From: Lapillicoccus jejuensis
GTDB taxonomy: Bacteria > Actinomycetota > Actinomycetes > Actinomycetales > Dermatophilaceae
Assembly (NCBI RefSeq): GCF_006715055.1
Contig: NZ_VFMN01000001.1
Location: forward strand, 682,001-746,000
DNA: 64,000 bases
Direction: 5' to 3'
The translations under genes and the position numbers were made by a program. A model generated the notes under the pieces. The model searched no databases, was not told where the DNA came from, and saw only the letters and a program-made list of their open reading frames with translations. Positions 49,875-59,032 of this stretch are shown piece after piece; positions within the stretch are counted from its first letter, which is position 1, and the number at the start of each line of letters is the position of its first letter.

Positions 49875-51530
49875 ATGGGGGCCGTGACCTCGGCCGACCG
49901 TGCGGTGACCCTCCTGCGCGCCCTCGTCGACGGCGGGGTGCGCGACGTCGTCCTCTCCCCGGGGTCGCGGTCGGCGCCGCTCGCCCTCGCCCTCCACGCG
50001 GCCGACGCCGCCGGCGACCTGCGGCTGCACGTGCGCCTCGACGAGCGCAGCTCCGGGTTCCTCGCCCTCGGGCTGTCGGTCGGGTCGCGGCGCCCCGTCG
50101 CCGTCGTCACGACGTCCGGCACGGCCGTGGGGAACCTGCTGCCCGCGGTGATGGAGGCGCACCACAGCGGCCGGCGGCTCGTCGTCGTCTCGGCCGACCG
50201 GCCGGCCGCGCTGCGCGGCACCGGCGCCAACCAGACCACCGAGCAGGAGGGCCTGTACGGCGTCTTCGCCCCCTGCGCCGACCTCGCCGTCGACGCGGGC
50301 GAGCAGGAGGTCCGGGCCGCCGCGCTCGCGGCGACGCAGCGACCGGGCCCGAGCCAGCTCAACCTGCAGCTCGGCGAGCCGCTGCTGCCCGAGCCCGCCG
50401 GGGTCTGGTGGCCGGGCGGGGGCGCGCCCGACGAGGAGGCCCCGCGGCGGCGTCGTACGGACGCGGCGGAGCCGCTGCCGGTCGGCCCGCGGACGGTCGT
50501 CGTCGCCGGCGACGACGCCGGCCCGGGGCCGCGGGTGCTGGCCCAGGCCATGGGGTGGCCGCTGCTGGCCGAGCCGACGTCGGGCTCGCGCGCGGGGGCG
50601 AACGCGATCCGCACCTACCGGCTGCTGCTCGGCGGACCGCTGGGCGCCGAGGTGGAGCGGGTGCTCGTCACCGGTCACCCGACGCTGTCCCGGCCGGTCA
50701 CCCGGCTGATCTCCCGCGCCGACCTCGAGGTGCTCGCGGTCCCCGGAGCCGGGGGCGTCGTGACCGACCCGGCGCGGGTCGCCCGGCACCTGCCGGGCCT
50801 GCCGGCCGTGCCCGAGGGCGTCGTCCCGGCGCCCGAGGACGCGGCCTGGCTCGCGCGCTGGCAGGCGGCCGACGCGGCGCTGTCGGCCCGGCTCGACGCC
50901 CTCGTCGACGGGCTGCCGGGGCTCGACCCGCTGCAGGTCGCGCGCGAGGTCGGCGCCGCCACCGGGCCGGGCTGCACGCTCGTCGTGGGGTCGTCCAACC
51001 CCGTGCGCGACCTCGACCTCGTGCTGGCGCCGTACCCGCCCGGTGAGCACCGCCTGGTCGTCGGCAACCGGGGTCTGGCCGGCATCGACGGGACGGTCTC
51101 CACCGCGCTGGGGGTCGCGCTCGGCCGCCCCGCGGCCCCCGACGGGCGCCGCCCGCGCAGCCTGGCGCTGCTCGGCGACGTGACGTTCCTGCACGACGCG
51201 AACGGGCTGGTGCTCGGGCCGGACGAGCCGCGTCCCGACCTCACCCTCGTCGTCGTCAACGACGACGGCGGCTCGATCTTCGCCGGTCTCGAGCAGGGGG
51301 CGCCCGGCTACGCGCGAGCCTTCGAGCGGGTGTTCGCGACGCCGCACCACGCCGACCTGCGGGCGCTGTGCGCGGCGAGCGGGACGCCGTACGGGCTCGT
51401 GACCGACGTCGCGGGGCTGCGCGCCGCCCTCGCCGACGACCGCCCGGGCCTGCGGGTCGTCGAGGCGCGGGTGGGACGGGCGGACCGGCGTGCCACCGCC
51501 GCCCGGATCGCGGCCCTGATGGAGGATTGA
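49875..51530 (+). CDS. menD: SEPHCHC synthase MenD
   Basis: Thiamine-diphosphate enzyme joining 2-oxoglutarate and isochorismate, second step of menaquinone synthesis; 551 residues. Motifs: VVLSPGSRSAPLALALHAAD, VRLDERSSGFLALGLSVGS, ALRGTGANQTTEQEGLYGVF and the C-terminal cofactor motif VVNDDGGSIFAGLEQG. Start is ATG at 49875 or GTG at 49884 (VTSADRAV); GGAG ten bases before the latter favours it slightly. Four bases upstream of murJ's ATG. menB, menC and menE are not in the window. Confidence 0.94.
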   Translation: MGAVTSADRAVTLLRALVDGGVRDVVLSPGSRSAPLALALHAADAAGDLRLHVRLDERSSGFLALGLSVGSRRPVAVVTTSGTAVGNLLPAVMEAHHSGRRLVVVSADRPAALRGTGANQTTEQEGLYGVFAPCADLAVDAGEQEVRAAALAATQRPGPSQLNLQLGEPLLPEPAGVWWPGGGAPDEEAPRRRRTDAAEPLPVGPRTVVVAGDDAGPGPRVLAQAMGWPLLAEPTSGSRAGANAIRTYRLLLGGPLGAEVERVLVTGHPTLSRPVTRLISRADLEVLAVPGAGGVVTDPARVARHLPGLPAVPEGVVPAPEDAAWLARWQAADAALSARLDALVDGLPGLDPLQVAREVGAATGPGCTLVVGSSNPVRDLDLVLAPYPPGEHRLVVGNRGLAGIDGTVSTALGVALGRPAAPDGRRPRSLALLGDVTFLHDANGLVLGPDEPRPDLTLVVVNDDGGSIFAGLEQGAPGYARAFERVFATPHHADLRALCAASGTPYGLVTDVAGLRAALADDRPGLRVVEARVGRADRRATAARIAALMED

Positions 51531-51533
51531 GCG

Positions 51534-53261
51534 ATGACCTCCGCACCGACCGACGGCGCCCGCCCCGTCGACCCGGTCGACCCGCCGACCGGGTCGACCC
51601 CGGTCGTCGAGCAGGACGCGGAGCAGCAGCCGCAGACGTCGGTCGCCCGCGGCAGCCTGGCCATGGCGTCGGGGACGATCGTCTCGCGCGTCCTCGGGGT
51701 CCTGCGCCAGTCGCTCATCGTCTCGGCCGTCGGCGTCGCGCTGGCCGGTGAGGCGTTCACGGCGGCCAACACGCTGCCCAACGTCATCTACATGATCATC
51801 GCCGGCGGGGTGCTCAACTCCGTCCTCATCCCGCAGCTGGTCAAGGCGGCCAAGAACCCGGACGGCGGGCGGGAGTTCACCGACCGGATCCTCACCGTCG
51901 GGGGTACGGCGATCCTCGTCGTGACCATCGTCTGCACCGCGGGAGCCGCCCTGCTCATGCGGGTGATGACCGACTTCTCCGGGCGCACGCTCGAGCTGGC
52001 CGTCTTCTTCGCGTTCCTCACGCTGCCGCAGATCTTCTTCTACGGCGTCTACGCGCTGCTCGGACAGGTCCTCGGCGCGCGCGGGCGCTTCCTCGCCTTC
52101 GGCTGGTCACCGGCGATCGCCAACGTCGTGGCCATCGCCGGGCTCGTGTCGTTCCTCGTGCTCTTCCCGCGCCAGGTCGCGCCGGACCAGTGGACCCCGT
52201 CGATGGTCTGGTGGCTCGGTGGGACGGCGACCGCATCGATCGCGGTGCAGGGCATCGTGCTGCTCGTCCCCCTGTGGCGCAGCGGGTTCCGCTTCACGCC
52301 CCGCTGGGGGCTGCGCGGGGTCGGGCTCGACCAGGCGTCGAAGATCGCGCGCTGGGCCTTCGCCGCGCTCGCCGTGTCGCAGGTCGGGTTCGTCGTCGCG
52401 TCGAAGATCATGACGACGGCGTCCGACCAGCAGACCGCGGCGAACTTCATCCCGGGGGTGACGGTCTACTCGAACGCGCTGCTCGTCTTCCAGATGCCGC
52501 ACTCGTTCGTCGCCCTGTCGTTCATCACCGCGATGTACCCGCGGATCGCGGCGGCCGCCCACCGCGGTGACCACCCGGCCCTGCGCCGCGACTACGTCGC
52601 CGGGCTGACCGTCCCGACCGCGCTCACCCTGCCGATGTCGGTGGTGCTGCTCGTCTTCTCGGTCCCGATCTGCCAGCTGCTCTTCCACGCGCACGTCGGC
52701 GCGTCGGCGCTCGTCCTCGCGACCATGGCCCTCGGCGTCGTGCCGTTCGGTGTCGACGTGCTCAACCAGCGCTACCTCTACGCGCACGACGACGGCCGGA
52801 CCGCGTTCGCCGAGCAGTGCGTCCTCACCGGGTCGGCGACCCTCGTCAACCTCGCCGCGCTGCTGTTCGTGCCGGTGGAGTACGTCGTCCCGGTCATCGG
52901 CGGCGGCATCGTCGTGAGCAACGTCCTCTCCTCGCTCTTCGGGCTGTGGTTCATCCGGCGCCGGATCGGCCGGCTCGGCGGGATGCGCGTCGTGCGCGCC
53001 TGGCTGCGGATCGGCGTGGCCTCGGCCGTCGCGGGCGGGGTGGCCTGGCTGGTCGTCCTCGGCTGCCAGCGGTTCCTCGGTGACAGCCGGCTCGACGCCC
53101 TCGTCCCCCTCGTCGCGGGCGGCGCCGTCTTCGCGTTCTTCTACTTCACCGTCGCCGCGCTGCTCGGCATCAAGGAGGTCGGCGAGGTCGTCGACCCGAT
53201 GGTCCGCACCGGCGCGCGGCTGGGCTCCTCGGTCCTGCGCCGGGTGCGCCGGACCGCGTAG
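51534..53261 (+). CDS. murJ: murein biosynthesis integral membrane protein MurJ (lipid II flippase)
   Basis: Polytopic membrane protein of 575 residues with about 14 helices, MATE/MVF-type lipid II flippase for peptidoglycan synthesis. The first 40 residues are soluble and Pro/Thr-rich. Then ASGTIVSRVLGVLRQSLIVS, FTAANTLPNVIYMIIAGGVL and NSVLIPQLVKAAKNPDGGRE match MurJ. It has GGAGG in the menD 3' end as ribosome-binding site and follows menD by three bases, so it may be co-transcribed. It lacks the long pseudokinase tail of mycobacterial MviN. Confidence 0.92.
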   Translation: MTSAPTDGARPVDPVDPPTGSTPVVEQDAEQQPQTSVARGSLAMASGTIVSRVLGVLRQSLIVSAVGVALAGEAFTAANTLPNVIYMIIAGGVLNSVLIPQLVKAAKNPDGGREFTDRILTVGGTAILVVTIVCTAGAALLMRVMTDFSGRTLELAVFFAFLTLPQIFFYGVYALLGQVLGARGRFLAFGWSPAIANVVAIAGLVSFLVLFPRQVAPDQWTPSMVWWLGGTATASIAVQGIVLLVPLWRSGFRFTPRWGLRGVGLDQASKIARWAFAALAVSQVGFVVASKIMTTASDQQTAANFIPGVTVYSNALLVFQMPHSFVALSFITAMYPRIAAAAHRGDHPALRRDYVAGLTVPTALTLPMSVVLLVFSVPICQLLFHAHVGASALVLATMALGVVPFGVDVLNQRYLYAHDDGRTAFAEQCVLTGSATLVNLAALLFVPVEYVVPVIGGGIVVSNVLSSLFGLWFIRRRIGRLGGMRVVRAWLRIGVASAVAGGVAWLVVLGCQRFLGDSRLDALVPLVAGGAVFAFFYFTVAALLGIKEVGEVVDPMVRTGARLGSSVLRRVRRTA

Positions 53262-53266
53262 CCCCC

Positions 53267-53332
53267 GCGAATCGGATTCGGTCCACTCGGCTCGGGTCGT
53301 GACCCGAGCCGAGCCGGCCGAACCCGATTCGC
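53267..53332. terminator. long inverted repeat after murJ (repeat copy 2)
   Basis: Arms 53267-53298 and 53301-53332 pair over 32 bases with four mismatches and a two-base loop. The first 27 bases of the left arm match the repeat at 3734-3760 at 25 positions. It begins five bases after the murJ stop, so it is probably a terminator as well as a dispersed repeat. Confidence 0.7.
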
Positions 53333-53391
53333 CGGACCTGGCTCGGTGAGACACGGGACACGGTTGACGCAGGGAGCGCCGTGCGCGAGGG

Positions 53392-53405
53392 TAAGCAAGC
53401 GCTTA
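53392..53405. promoter_or_regulatory. candidate TetR-type operator upstream of the dehydrogenase operon
   Basis: TAAGCAAGCGCTTA, an inverted repeat of TAAGC around AAGC, 43 bases upstream of the first gene. It resembles palindromes ahead of fatty-acid or acyl-CoA operons in other actinobacteria. No regulator gene is adjacent. TTGACG at 53364-53369 could be its -35. Confidence 0.5.
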
Positions 53406-53447
53406 GCAGCGCCCGCTCGACCCCCGACTCGACGAGGAGACCGAAGG

Positions 53448-54200
53448 ATGCGCCGCTTCGACGGCAGGACCGCGATCGTCACCGGAGCCAGCCGCGGCAT
53501 CGGGCTGGCGATCGCCCAGCGGCTCGTCGACGAGGGCGCCAAGGTCGTCGTCACCGCTCGCAAGCAGGAGGCCCTCGACGAGGCGGTCGCGGCCCTCGGT
53601 GGGCCGGAGCATGCGCTCGCCGTCGCCGGTCGCGCCGACGACGCCGACCACCAGGACGAGACGATCGCGAAGGCCGTCGAGACCTTCGGCAGCGCCGACC
53701 TGCTCGTCAACAACACCGGCATCAACCCGGCCTACGGCCCGCTCATGCAGCTCGACCTCGACGCCGCCCGCAAGATCGTCGAGGTCAACTGCATCGCCGC
53801 CCTGTCCTGGGTCCAGAAGCTGCACGCGGCCTGGCTCGGCGAGCACGGGGGCGCCGTCGTCAACGTCGCCTCGGTCGCCGGGCTCAAGCCGGCCCCGGGC
53901 ATCGCGTTCTACGGCGCGAGCAAGGCGATGCTCGTCCACCTCACCGAGGAGCTCGCCGTCGAGCTGGGCCCGCGCACCCGCGTCAACGCCGTCGCCCCGG
54001 CGGTCGTCAAGACCCGCTTCGCCACCGCGCTCTTCGAGGGCCGCGAGGAGGAGGTCTCGGCCGCCTACCCGCTCAAGCGCCTCGGCGAGCCGGAGGACAT
54101 CGGGTCGGTCGTCGCGTTCCTCCTCTCGGATGATGCTTCCTGGATCACCGGCCAGACCGTGACGATCGACGGCGGCGTCACCCTCACCGGCGGCGTGTGA
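53448..54200 (+). CDS. SDR family oxidoreductase (FabG-like)
   Basis: Short-chain dehydrogenase of 250 residues, first gene of a five-gene cluster with acyl-CoA-type functions. Motifs: IVTGASRGIGLAIAQRL (NADP site), DLLVNNTGINPAYGP, VVNVASVAGLKPAPGIAFYG with the catalytic YGASK, and AVAPAVVKTRFATALFEG. Good ribosome-binding site GAGGAGA upstream of the ATG. It would reduce or oxidise a 3-hydroxyacyl or alcohol intermediate. Confidence 0.9.
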   Translation: MRRFDGRTAIVTGASRGIGLAIAQRLVDEGAKVVVTARKQEALDEAVAALGGPEHALAVAGRADDADHQDETIAKAVETFGSADLLVNNTGINPAYGPLMQLDLDAARKIVEVNCIAALSWVQKLHAAWLGEHGGAVVNVASVAGLKPAPGIAFYGASKAMLVHLTEELAVELGPRTRVNAVAPAVVKTRFATALFEGREEEVSAAYPLKRLGEPEDIGSVVAFLLSDDASWITGQTVTIDGGVTLTGGV

Positions 54201-54988
54201 TGACCTCCGGTACGACGCCCCTGCCCCGCACCGCCGTCGTCACCGGCGCGGCCGGCGGCATCGGCGCGGCGATCGCCGCCCGGCTCGTCGCCGAGGGCGT
54301 CCGCGTCCTGCTCGCCGACCGCGACCGGGCGGTCGAGGAGACCGCCCGGGCGCTCGGTGGGAACGCGTCGTCGTACGTCGGCGACTGCGCCACCGAGACC
54401 GGGGTCGAGCTGCTGCTCTTCGAGGCCGACGAGGTCCTCGGCGAGGTCGACCTGTTCTGCGCCAACGCCGGCGTCGAGGGCGGCCGCGGCCTGGAGTCGT
54501 CGGAGGCCGACTGGGCCACCGCGCTCGAGGTCAACGTCCTGGCCCACGTGCGGGCCGCCCAGGCCCTCGTGCCGCGCTGGGTCGAGCGCGGCCACGGCCG
54601 CTTCGTCGTCACCGCGTCGGCGGCGGGCCTGCTGACCATGCTGGGGAGCGCGCCGTACAGCGTCACGAAGCACGGCGCCGTCGCCTTCGCCGAGTGGCTG
54701 CGAGCGACTTACGCGCACAAGGGGATCGTCGTCCAGGCGATCTGCCCGCAGGGCGTGCGGACCCGGATGCTCGACGACTCCGGCCCGCTGCGGGAGCTGC
54801 TGTCCCGCGACCGCGCGCTCGAGCCGTCCGAGGTCGCCGACCGGCTGTGGGAGGCCCTCCAGGACGACCGGTTCCTCGTCCTGCCGCACCCCGAGGTGGC
54901 GGACTACTACGTCGCCCGCGCCACCGACCCGGACCGCTGGCTGGCCGGGATGAACCGTCTGCAGCGCAAGCTCGAGGAGACCCGATGA
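54200..54988 (+). CDS. SDR family NAD(P)-dependent oxidoreductase
   Basis: Short-chain dehydrogenase of 262 residues. Motifs: VVTGAAGGIGAAIAARL, VDLFCANAGVEGG, VVTASAAGLLTMLGSAPYS with catalytic YSVTK, then AICPQGVRTRMLDDS. The ATG at 54200 overlaps the previous stop; a GTG three bases earlier would overlap as GTGA. Its stop overlaps the next start. Same operon, likely same pathway. Confidence 0.9.
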   Translation: MTSGTTPLPRTAVVTGAAGGIGAAIAARLVAEGVRVLLADRDRAVEETARALGGNASSYVGDCATETGVELLLFEADEVLGEVDLFCANAGVEGGRGLESSEADWATALEVNVLAHVRAAQALVPRWVERGHGRFVVTASAAGLLTMLGSAPYSVTKHGAVAFAEWLRATYAHKGIVVQAICPQGVRTRMLDDSGPLRELLSRDRALEPSEVADRLWEALQDDRFLVLPHPEVADYYVARATDPDRWLAGMNRLQRKLEETR

Positions 54989-55977
54989 GGGCCTGGCAGG
55001 TCGACCGGCTCGGCGAGCCGGAGGACGTCATGCAGTTCGTCGACGTCCCCGCGCCGACCCTCGCCGACGGGCAGCTGCGGGTGCGCGTGCGCGCCGCCGC
55101 GGCCAACTTCCCCGACGTGCTCATGTGCCGCGGGCTCTACCAGGTCAAGCCCGACCTGCCCTTCACGCCCGGCGTCGAGCTGTGCGGCGAGGTCCTCGAG
55201 GTGGGCCCCGGCGCGCAGGGTCGCGTCGGCGACCGGGTCATCGGCGGCTCCGTCCTGCCGCACGGCGCCTTCGCCGACGAGGCCGTCGTCGACGCCGCCG
55301 CCGTCCTGCCCGCCCCCGACGGGCTCGACGACGCGCAGGCCGGCAGCTTCTTCATCGGCTACCAGACCGGCTGGTTCGGCCTGCACCGCCGCGCGCACCT
55401 CCAGCCCGGCGAGACCCTGCTCGTCCACGCCGCCGCGGGCGGCGTCGGCAGCGCCGCAGTCCAGCTCGGCAAGGCCGCCGGCGCCCGCGTCATCGGCGTC
55501 GTCGGCGGTCCCGCCAAGGCCCAGGTCGCCCGCGACCTCGGCGCCGACGTCGTCGTCGACCGGCACGGCGAGGACTTCGTCGAGGTCGTCAAGCGCGAGA
55601 CCGGCGGGCGCGGCGCCGACGTCGTCTACGACCCGGTCGGCGGCGAGACCTACGACCGCTCGACCAAGTGCATCGCCTTCGAGGGCCGCATCCTCGTCAT
55701 CGGCTTCGCCGGCGGCACCATCCAGACCCCGCCGCTCGGGCACGCGCTGGTCAAGAACTACTCCGTCGTCGGCCTGCACTGGGGTCTCTACGCCAAGGTC
55801 ATGCCGCAGCTCATCGGCGAGTGCCACGCCGCGCTGACCCGGATGGTCGACGAGGGCCGCATCGACCCGCTCGTGTCCGAGCGGCTCCCCCTCGACGCGG
55901 TCGGCGACGGCGTCCAGCGCCTCGCCGACGGCACGACGACGGGCCGCGTCGTCTACGACGCGGGCGTCGGCGCGTGA
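54985..55977 (+). CDS. NADPH:quinone oxidoreductase family protein
   Basis: Zinc-free medium-chain reductase of 330 residues. Motifs: RAAAANFPDVLMCRGLYQV, PGVELCGEVLEVGPGAQ, TLLVHAAAGGVGSAAVQLGK and GADVVYDPVGGETYDRSTKC. In comparable actinobacterial clusters it acts with acyl-CoA dehydrogenase and phosphotransferase genes. Overlaps both neighbours (ATGA, GTGA). Confidence 0.9.
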   Translation: MRAWQVDRLGEPEDVMQFVDVPAPTLADGQLRVRVRAAAANFPDVLMCRGLYQVKPDLPFTPGVELCGEVLEVGPGAQGRVGDRVIGGSVLPHGAFADEAVVDAAAVLPAPDGLDDAQAGSFFIGYQTGWFGLHRRAHLQPGETLLVHAAAGGVGSAAVQLGKAAGARVIGVVGGPAKAQVARDLGADVVVDRHGEDFVEVVKRETGGRGADVVYDPVGGETYDRSTKCIAFEGRILVIGFAGGTIQTPPLGHALVKNYSVVGLHWGLYAKVMPQLIGECHAALTRMVDEGRIDPLVSERLPLDAVGDGVQRLADGTTTGRVVYDAGVGA

Positions 55978-57023
55978 CCGACCCCGAGGCCCCGTACGGC
56001 GACCCGCCCGGCCTCGACCTCACCGCGCTGCGCCGGTGGCTCGACGACGCCGCCCCCGGGCTGCTCGACGGGCCGCTGACCGCCCAGGTGGTCGCCGGCG
56101 GCAAGAGCAACCTCACCTACCGGGTGACCGACGGGACCACCCGCGTCGTCGTGCGCCGCCCGCCGCTCGGCCACGTCCTCGCCACCGCCCACGACATGGG
56201 CCGCGAGCACCGCGTGATGACGGCCCTCGCGCCGACGCCGGTGCCGGTCCCGCGCACCTACGCGCAGTGCACGGACGACAGCGTCGTCGGGGCGCCGTTC
56301 TACGTCATGGAGCACGTCGACGGGACGCCGTACCGCACCCGCGAGGAGCTGGAGGCGCTCGGCCCCGAGCGGACCCGGGCGATCAGCGAGCGGATGGTCG
56401 ACACCCTCGCCGACCTGCACCTCGTCGACCCGGACGAGGTGGGCCTGCGCGACTTCGGCCGCCCCGAGGGCTTCCTCGCCCGCCAGGTCCGGCGGTGGGG
56501 CCAGCAGCTCGACGCGTCCCGCAGCCGCGAGCTCGCCGGCTCCGACGCCCTGCGCGCCCGGCTCGCCGCCGGGGTGCCGCGGGAGACCCCGCCGGCGATC
56601 GTCCACGGTGACTACCGCCTCGACAACATCCTCACCGACGACGCCGACCGGATGGCCGCCGTCGTGGACTGGGAGATGGCGACCCTCGGCGACCCGCTCA
56701 CCGACGTCGCCCTGCTGCTCACCTACCAGCGGGTCGCTGCGCGCGGCGCCGGTGGCGTCTCGACCGTCTCGCTCGCCCCGGGCTACCTCACCGAGGACGA
56801 GCTCGCGCAGCGCTACGCCGCCCGCACCGGCCGCGACCTGGACCACCTCGGCTTCTACGAGGGCCTGGCCTGCTTCAAGCTCGCGGTCATCCTCGAGGGC
56901 ATCCACTACCGCTTCGTCCAGGGCCAGACGGTCGGCGAGGGCTTCTCCCGCGTCGGCGAGATGACCGAGCCGCTCCTGGCCCTCGGCCACGAGGCGATGG
57001 ACCGCCTCGACGCCGACCACTGA
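55974..57023 (+). CDS. phosphotransferase family protein (ACAD10/11 N-terminal-like)
   Basis: Aminoglycoside-phosphotransferase-fold kinase, 349 residues. Motifs: VVAGGKSNLTYRVTDG, YVMEHVDGTPYRTREEL, the catalytic loop AIVHGDYRLDNILTDD and metal site VVDWEMATLGDPLTDVALLL. In animals the same domain is fused to an acyl-CoA dehydrogenase in ACAD10/11, which phosphorylates and then dehydrates 4-hydroxyacyl-CoA; here the dehydrogenase is the next gene. This supports a hydroxy-fatty-acid degradation role. GTG start overlaps the upstream stop. Confidence 0.88.
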   Translation: MTDPEAPYGDPPGLDLTALRRWLDDAAPGLLDGPLTAQVVAGGKSNLTYRVTDGTTRVVVRRPPLGHVLATAHDMGREHRVMTALAPTPVPVPRTYAQCTDDSVVGAPFYVMEHVDGTPYRTREELEALGPERTRAISERMVDTLADLHLVDPDEVGLRDFGRPEGFLARQVRRWGQQLDASRSRELAGSDALRARLAAGVPRETPPAIVHGDYRLDNILTDDADRMAAVVDWEMATLGDPLTDVALLLTYQRVAARGAGGVSTVSLAPGYLTEDELAQRYAARTGRDLDHLGFYEGLACFKLAVILEGIHYRFVQGQTVGEGFSRVGEMTEPLLALGHEAMDRLDADH

Positions 57024-57050
57024 CCACCGACCGCACGCCGCACGCCGCAC

Positions 57051-57066
57051 GACGCCGTACGGCGTC
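57051..57066. repeat. 16-bp palindrome GACGCCGTACGGCGTC downstream of the phosphotransferase gene
   Basis: Perfect palindrome 27 bases after the stop and 21 before the acyl-CoA dehydrogenase ATG. The identical 16-mer is at 63284-63299. Confidence 0.6.
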
Positions 57067-57087
57067 CCGAAGGGAAGGTTCTCCGGA

Positions 57088-58314
57088 ATGGACTTCACCC
57101 CCGACCCCCACGCGCAGGAGCTCGTCGCCTCGCTCGAGGAGATGATGCGCGAGCACGTCCTCCCGGCGCAGCAGCGGTTCGAGGAGGAGCTCGACGCCTC
57201 CGACGACCACTGGGCGTGGTCCCGGGTCCCCGTCCTGCAGGAGCTGCGCGACGAGGCCCGCCGCCGCGGGCTGTGGAACGCCTTCCTGCCCGGCGAGGAG
57301 GGCGCCGGCCTGACCAACCTGCAGTACGCCGCGCTGGCCGAGGTCACCGGGCGCGCCCTCGACCTGGCTCCCGCCGCGCTCAACTGCGCCGCCCCGGACA
57401 CCGGCAACATGGAGGTGCTGGCCCAGTTCGGCACCCCCGAGCAGAAGGAGCAGTGGCTCGCGCCGTTGCTGCGCGGGGAGATCCGCAGCGCCTTCGCGAT
57501 GACCGAGCCCGACGTCGCCAGCTCCGACGCGACGAACATCGCGACGAGCATCCGCCGGGACGGGGACGACTACGTCGTCAACGGGCGCAAGTGGTGGATC
57601 ACCGGGGCGATGAACCCCGACGCGAAGGTCCTCATCGTCATGGGCAAGACCGACCCGTCCGCGGAGCGCCACCGCCAGCAGAGCATGATCCTCGTCCCGC
57701 GCGACGCGGAGGGGGTCGAGGTCGTGCGCGGCATGCACGTCCTCGGCTACGACGACCACGCGCACGGCGGGCACGCCGAGCTCGCCTTCCACGACGTCCG
57801 CGTGCCGGCCAGCAACCTCGTCGCCGGCGAGGGCGAGGGCTTCGCCATCGCCCAGGCCCGCCTCGGCCCCGGCCGGATCCACCACTGCATGCGCTCGATC
57901 GGGGTCGCCGAGATGGCCATCTCGCTCATGTGCGAGCGGGTCTCCAGCCGGGTCGCCTTCGGCCGACCGCTCTCCGAGCAGGGCGTCATCCGCGACTGGA
58001 TCGCCGAGTCCCGCGTGCGCCTCGAGCAGCTGCGCCTGCTCGTCCTCAAGACCGCGTGGCTCATGGACACGGTCGGCAACAAGGGCGCCCACACCGAGAT
58101 CCAGGCCATCAAGATCGCCACCCCGGCGACGGTCGAGTGGATCCTCGACAAGGCCATCCAGGCCCACGGCGGTGGCGGGCTCAGCCAGGACTTCCCGCTC
58201 GCCGCGGCCATCGCCGGCATCCGCACCCTGCGCTTCGCCGACGGCCCCGACGAGGTCCACAAGAACTCGCTGGCCAAGGCCGAGCTGAAGCGGCAGGCCG
58301 CCGCGCGCGGCTGA
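57088..58314 (+). CDS. acyl-CoA dehydrogenase
   Basis: FAD-dependent dehydrogenase of 408 residues, ACAD10/11-like by context. Motifs: LWNAFLPGEEGAGLTNLQYA, IRSAFAMTEPDVASSDATNI, DYVVNGRKWWITGAMNPDAK, HHCMRSIGVAEMAISLMCER and the C-terminal LRFADGPDEVHKNSLAKAEL. Ribosome-binding site GAAGGGAAGG. It is separated from the phosphotransferase gene by 64 bases including a palindrome, yet its role pairs with it. Confidence 0.92.
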   Translation: MDFTPDPHAQELVASLEEMMREHVLPAQQRFEEELDASDDHWAWSRVPVLQELRDEARRRGLWNAFLPGEEGAGLTNLQYAALAEVTGRALDLAPAALNCAAPDTGNMEVLAQFGTPEQKEQWLAPLLRGEIRSAFAMTEPDVASSDATNIATSIRRDGDDYVVNGRKWWITGAMNPDAKVLIVMGKTDPSAERHRQQSMILVPRDAEGVEVVRGMHVLGYDDHAHGGHAELAFHDVRVPASNLVAGEGEGFAIAQARLGPGRIHHCMRSIGVAEMAISLMCERVSSRVAFGRPLSEQGVIRDWIAESRVRLEQLRLLVLKTAWLMDTVGNKGAHTEIQAIKIATPATVEWILDKAIQAHGGGGLSQDFPLAAAIAGIRTLRFADGPDEVHKNSLAKAELKRQAAARG

Positions 58315-58363
58315 CCCGCGAGCGCCGTACGGCGTCCTGCCCCCCAGGGCGGGACAATGCGTC

Positions 58364-58993
58364 GTGCTCTCCAGCCAGGCCGCCGTCGTGCTCAACCTCG
58401 TCGGCATCTTCGCCTTCTCCCTCTCCGGCGCCCTGCTCGCGCTGCGGCAGGGGTACGACGTCGTCGGCATGGCCGTCCTCGCCACGGTCACCGCCCTCGG
58501 CGGCGGGATGCTGCGCGACGTGCTGCTGGGGGTGCGGGTGGCCGCGCTCGACCACCCGTGGTGGCTGCTGCTGCCGCTCGGGGCGACCCTGGTGGCGTTC
58601 TTCTTCCACCCCGCCGTGACCCGGCTGCGCCGCGCCGTCGAGGTCGTCGACGCGGTCGGGCTCGGCCTGTTCTGCGTCACCGGCACCCTCAAGGCGCTCC
58701 AGCTCGGCGCCGGGCCGGTGCCGGCCGTGCTGCTCGGCAGCATCACCGGCGTGGCGGGCGGCCTGGTGCGCGACGTGCTGGCCCGCGAGACGCCGACGCT
58801 CTTCCGTCCCGACTCGCGCCTGTACGCCGTCCCCGCGGTCGTCGGCTGCGCGCTGCTCGTCCTCCTCGCCCAGGCCGGCGTGACGAGCGACGTGGTCGGC
58901 GTCGGCGCCGCCGCCCTCATCTGCGGGGTGCGCCTGCTCGCGCTGTGGCGCGGCTGGACGGCGCCGGTGCCGCGCGAGTCCCGGCTGCGGTAG
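58364..58993 (+). CDS. trimeric intracellular cation channel (TRIC) family protein
   Basis: Membrane protein of 209 residues with seven helices in two inverted repeats, the UPF0126/TRIC family. Motifs: NLVGIFAFSLSGALLALRQG, TVTALGGGMLRDVLLGV and GSITGVAGGLVRDVLARETP. It probably conducts K+ or other monovalent cations. GTG start; GACAAT at 58353-58358 could be its -10, giving an almost leaderless message. Confidence 0.88.
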   Translation: MLSSQAAVVLNLVGIFAFSLSGALLALRQGYDVVGMAVLATVTALGGGMLRDVLLGVRVAALDHPWWLLLPLGATLVAFFFHPAVTRLRRAVEVVDAVGLGLFCVTGTLKALQLGAGPVPAVLLGSITGVAGGLVRDVLARETPTLFRPDSRLYAVPAVVGCALLVLLAQAGVTSDVVGVGAAALICGVRLLALWRGWTAPVPRESRLR

Positions 58994-59032
58994 CCCGGAC
59001 GCGGAGACCGCCCGGCTGGAAGGATGGGCGGC

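Noticed and set aside
49805-49884. LLM oxidoreductase as a menaquinone-pathway enzyme because of its place between menF and menD
   Set aside because: No sequence feature links it to menaquinone; position alone is not enough.
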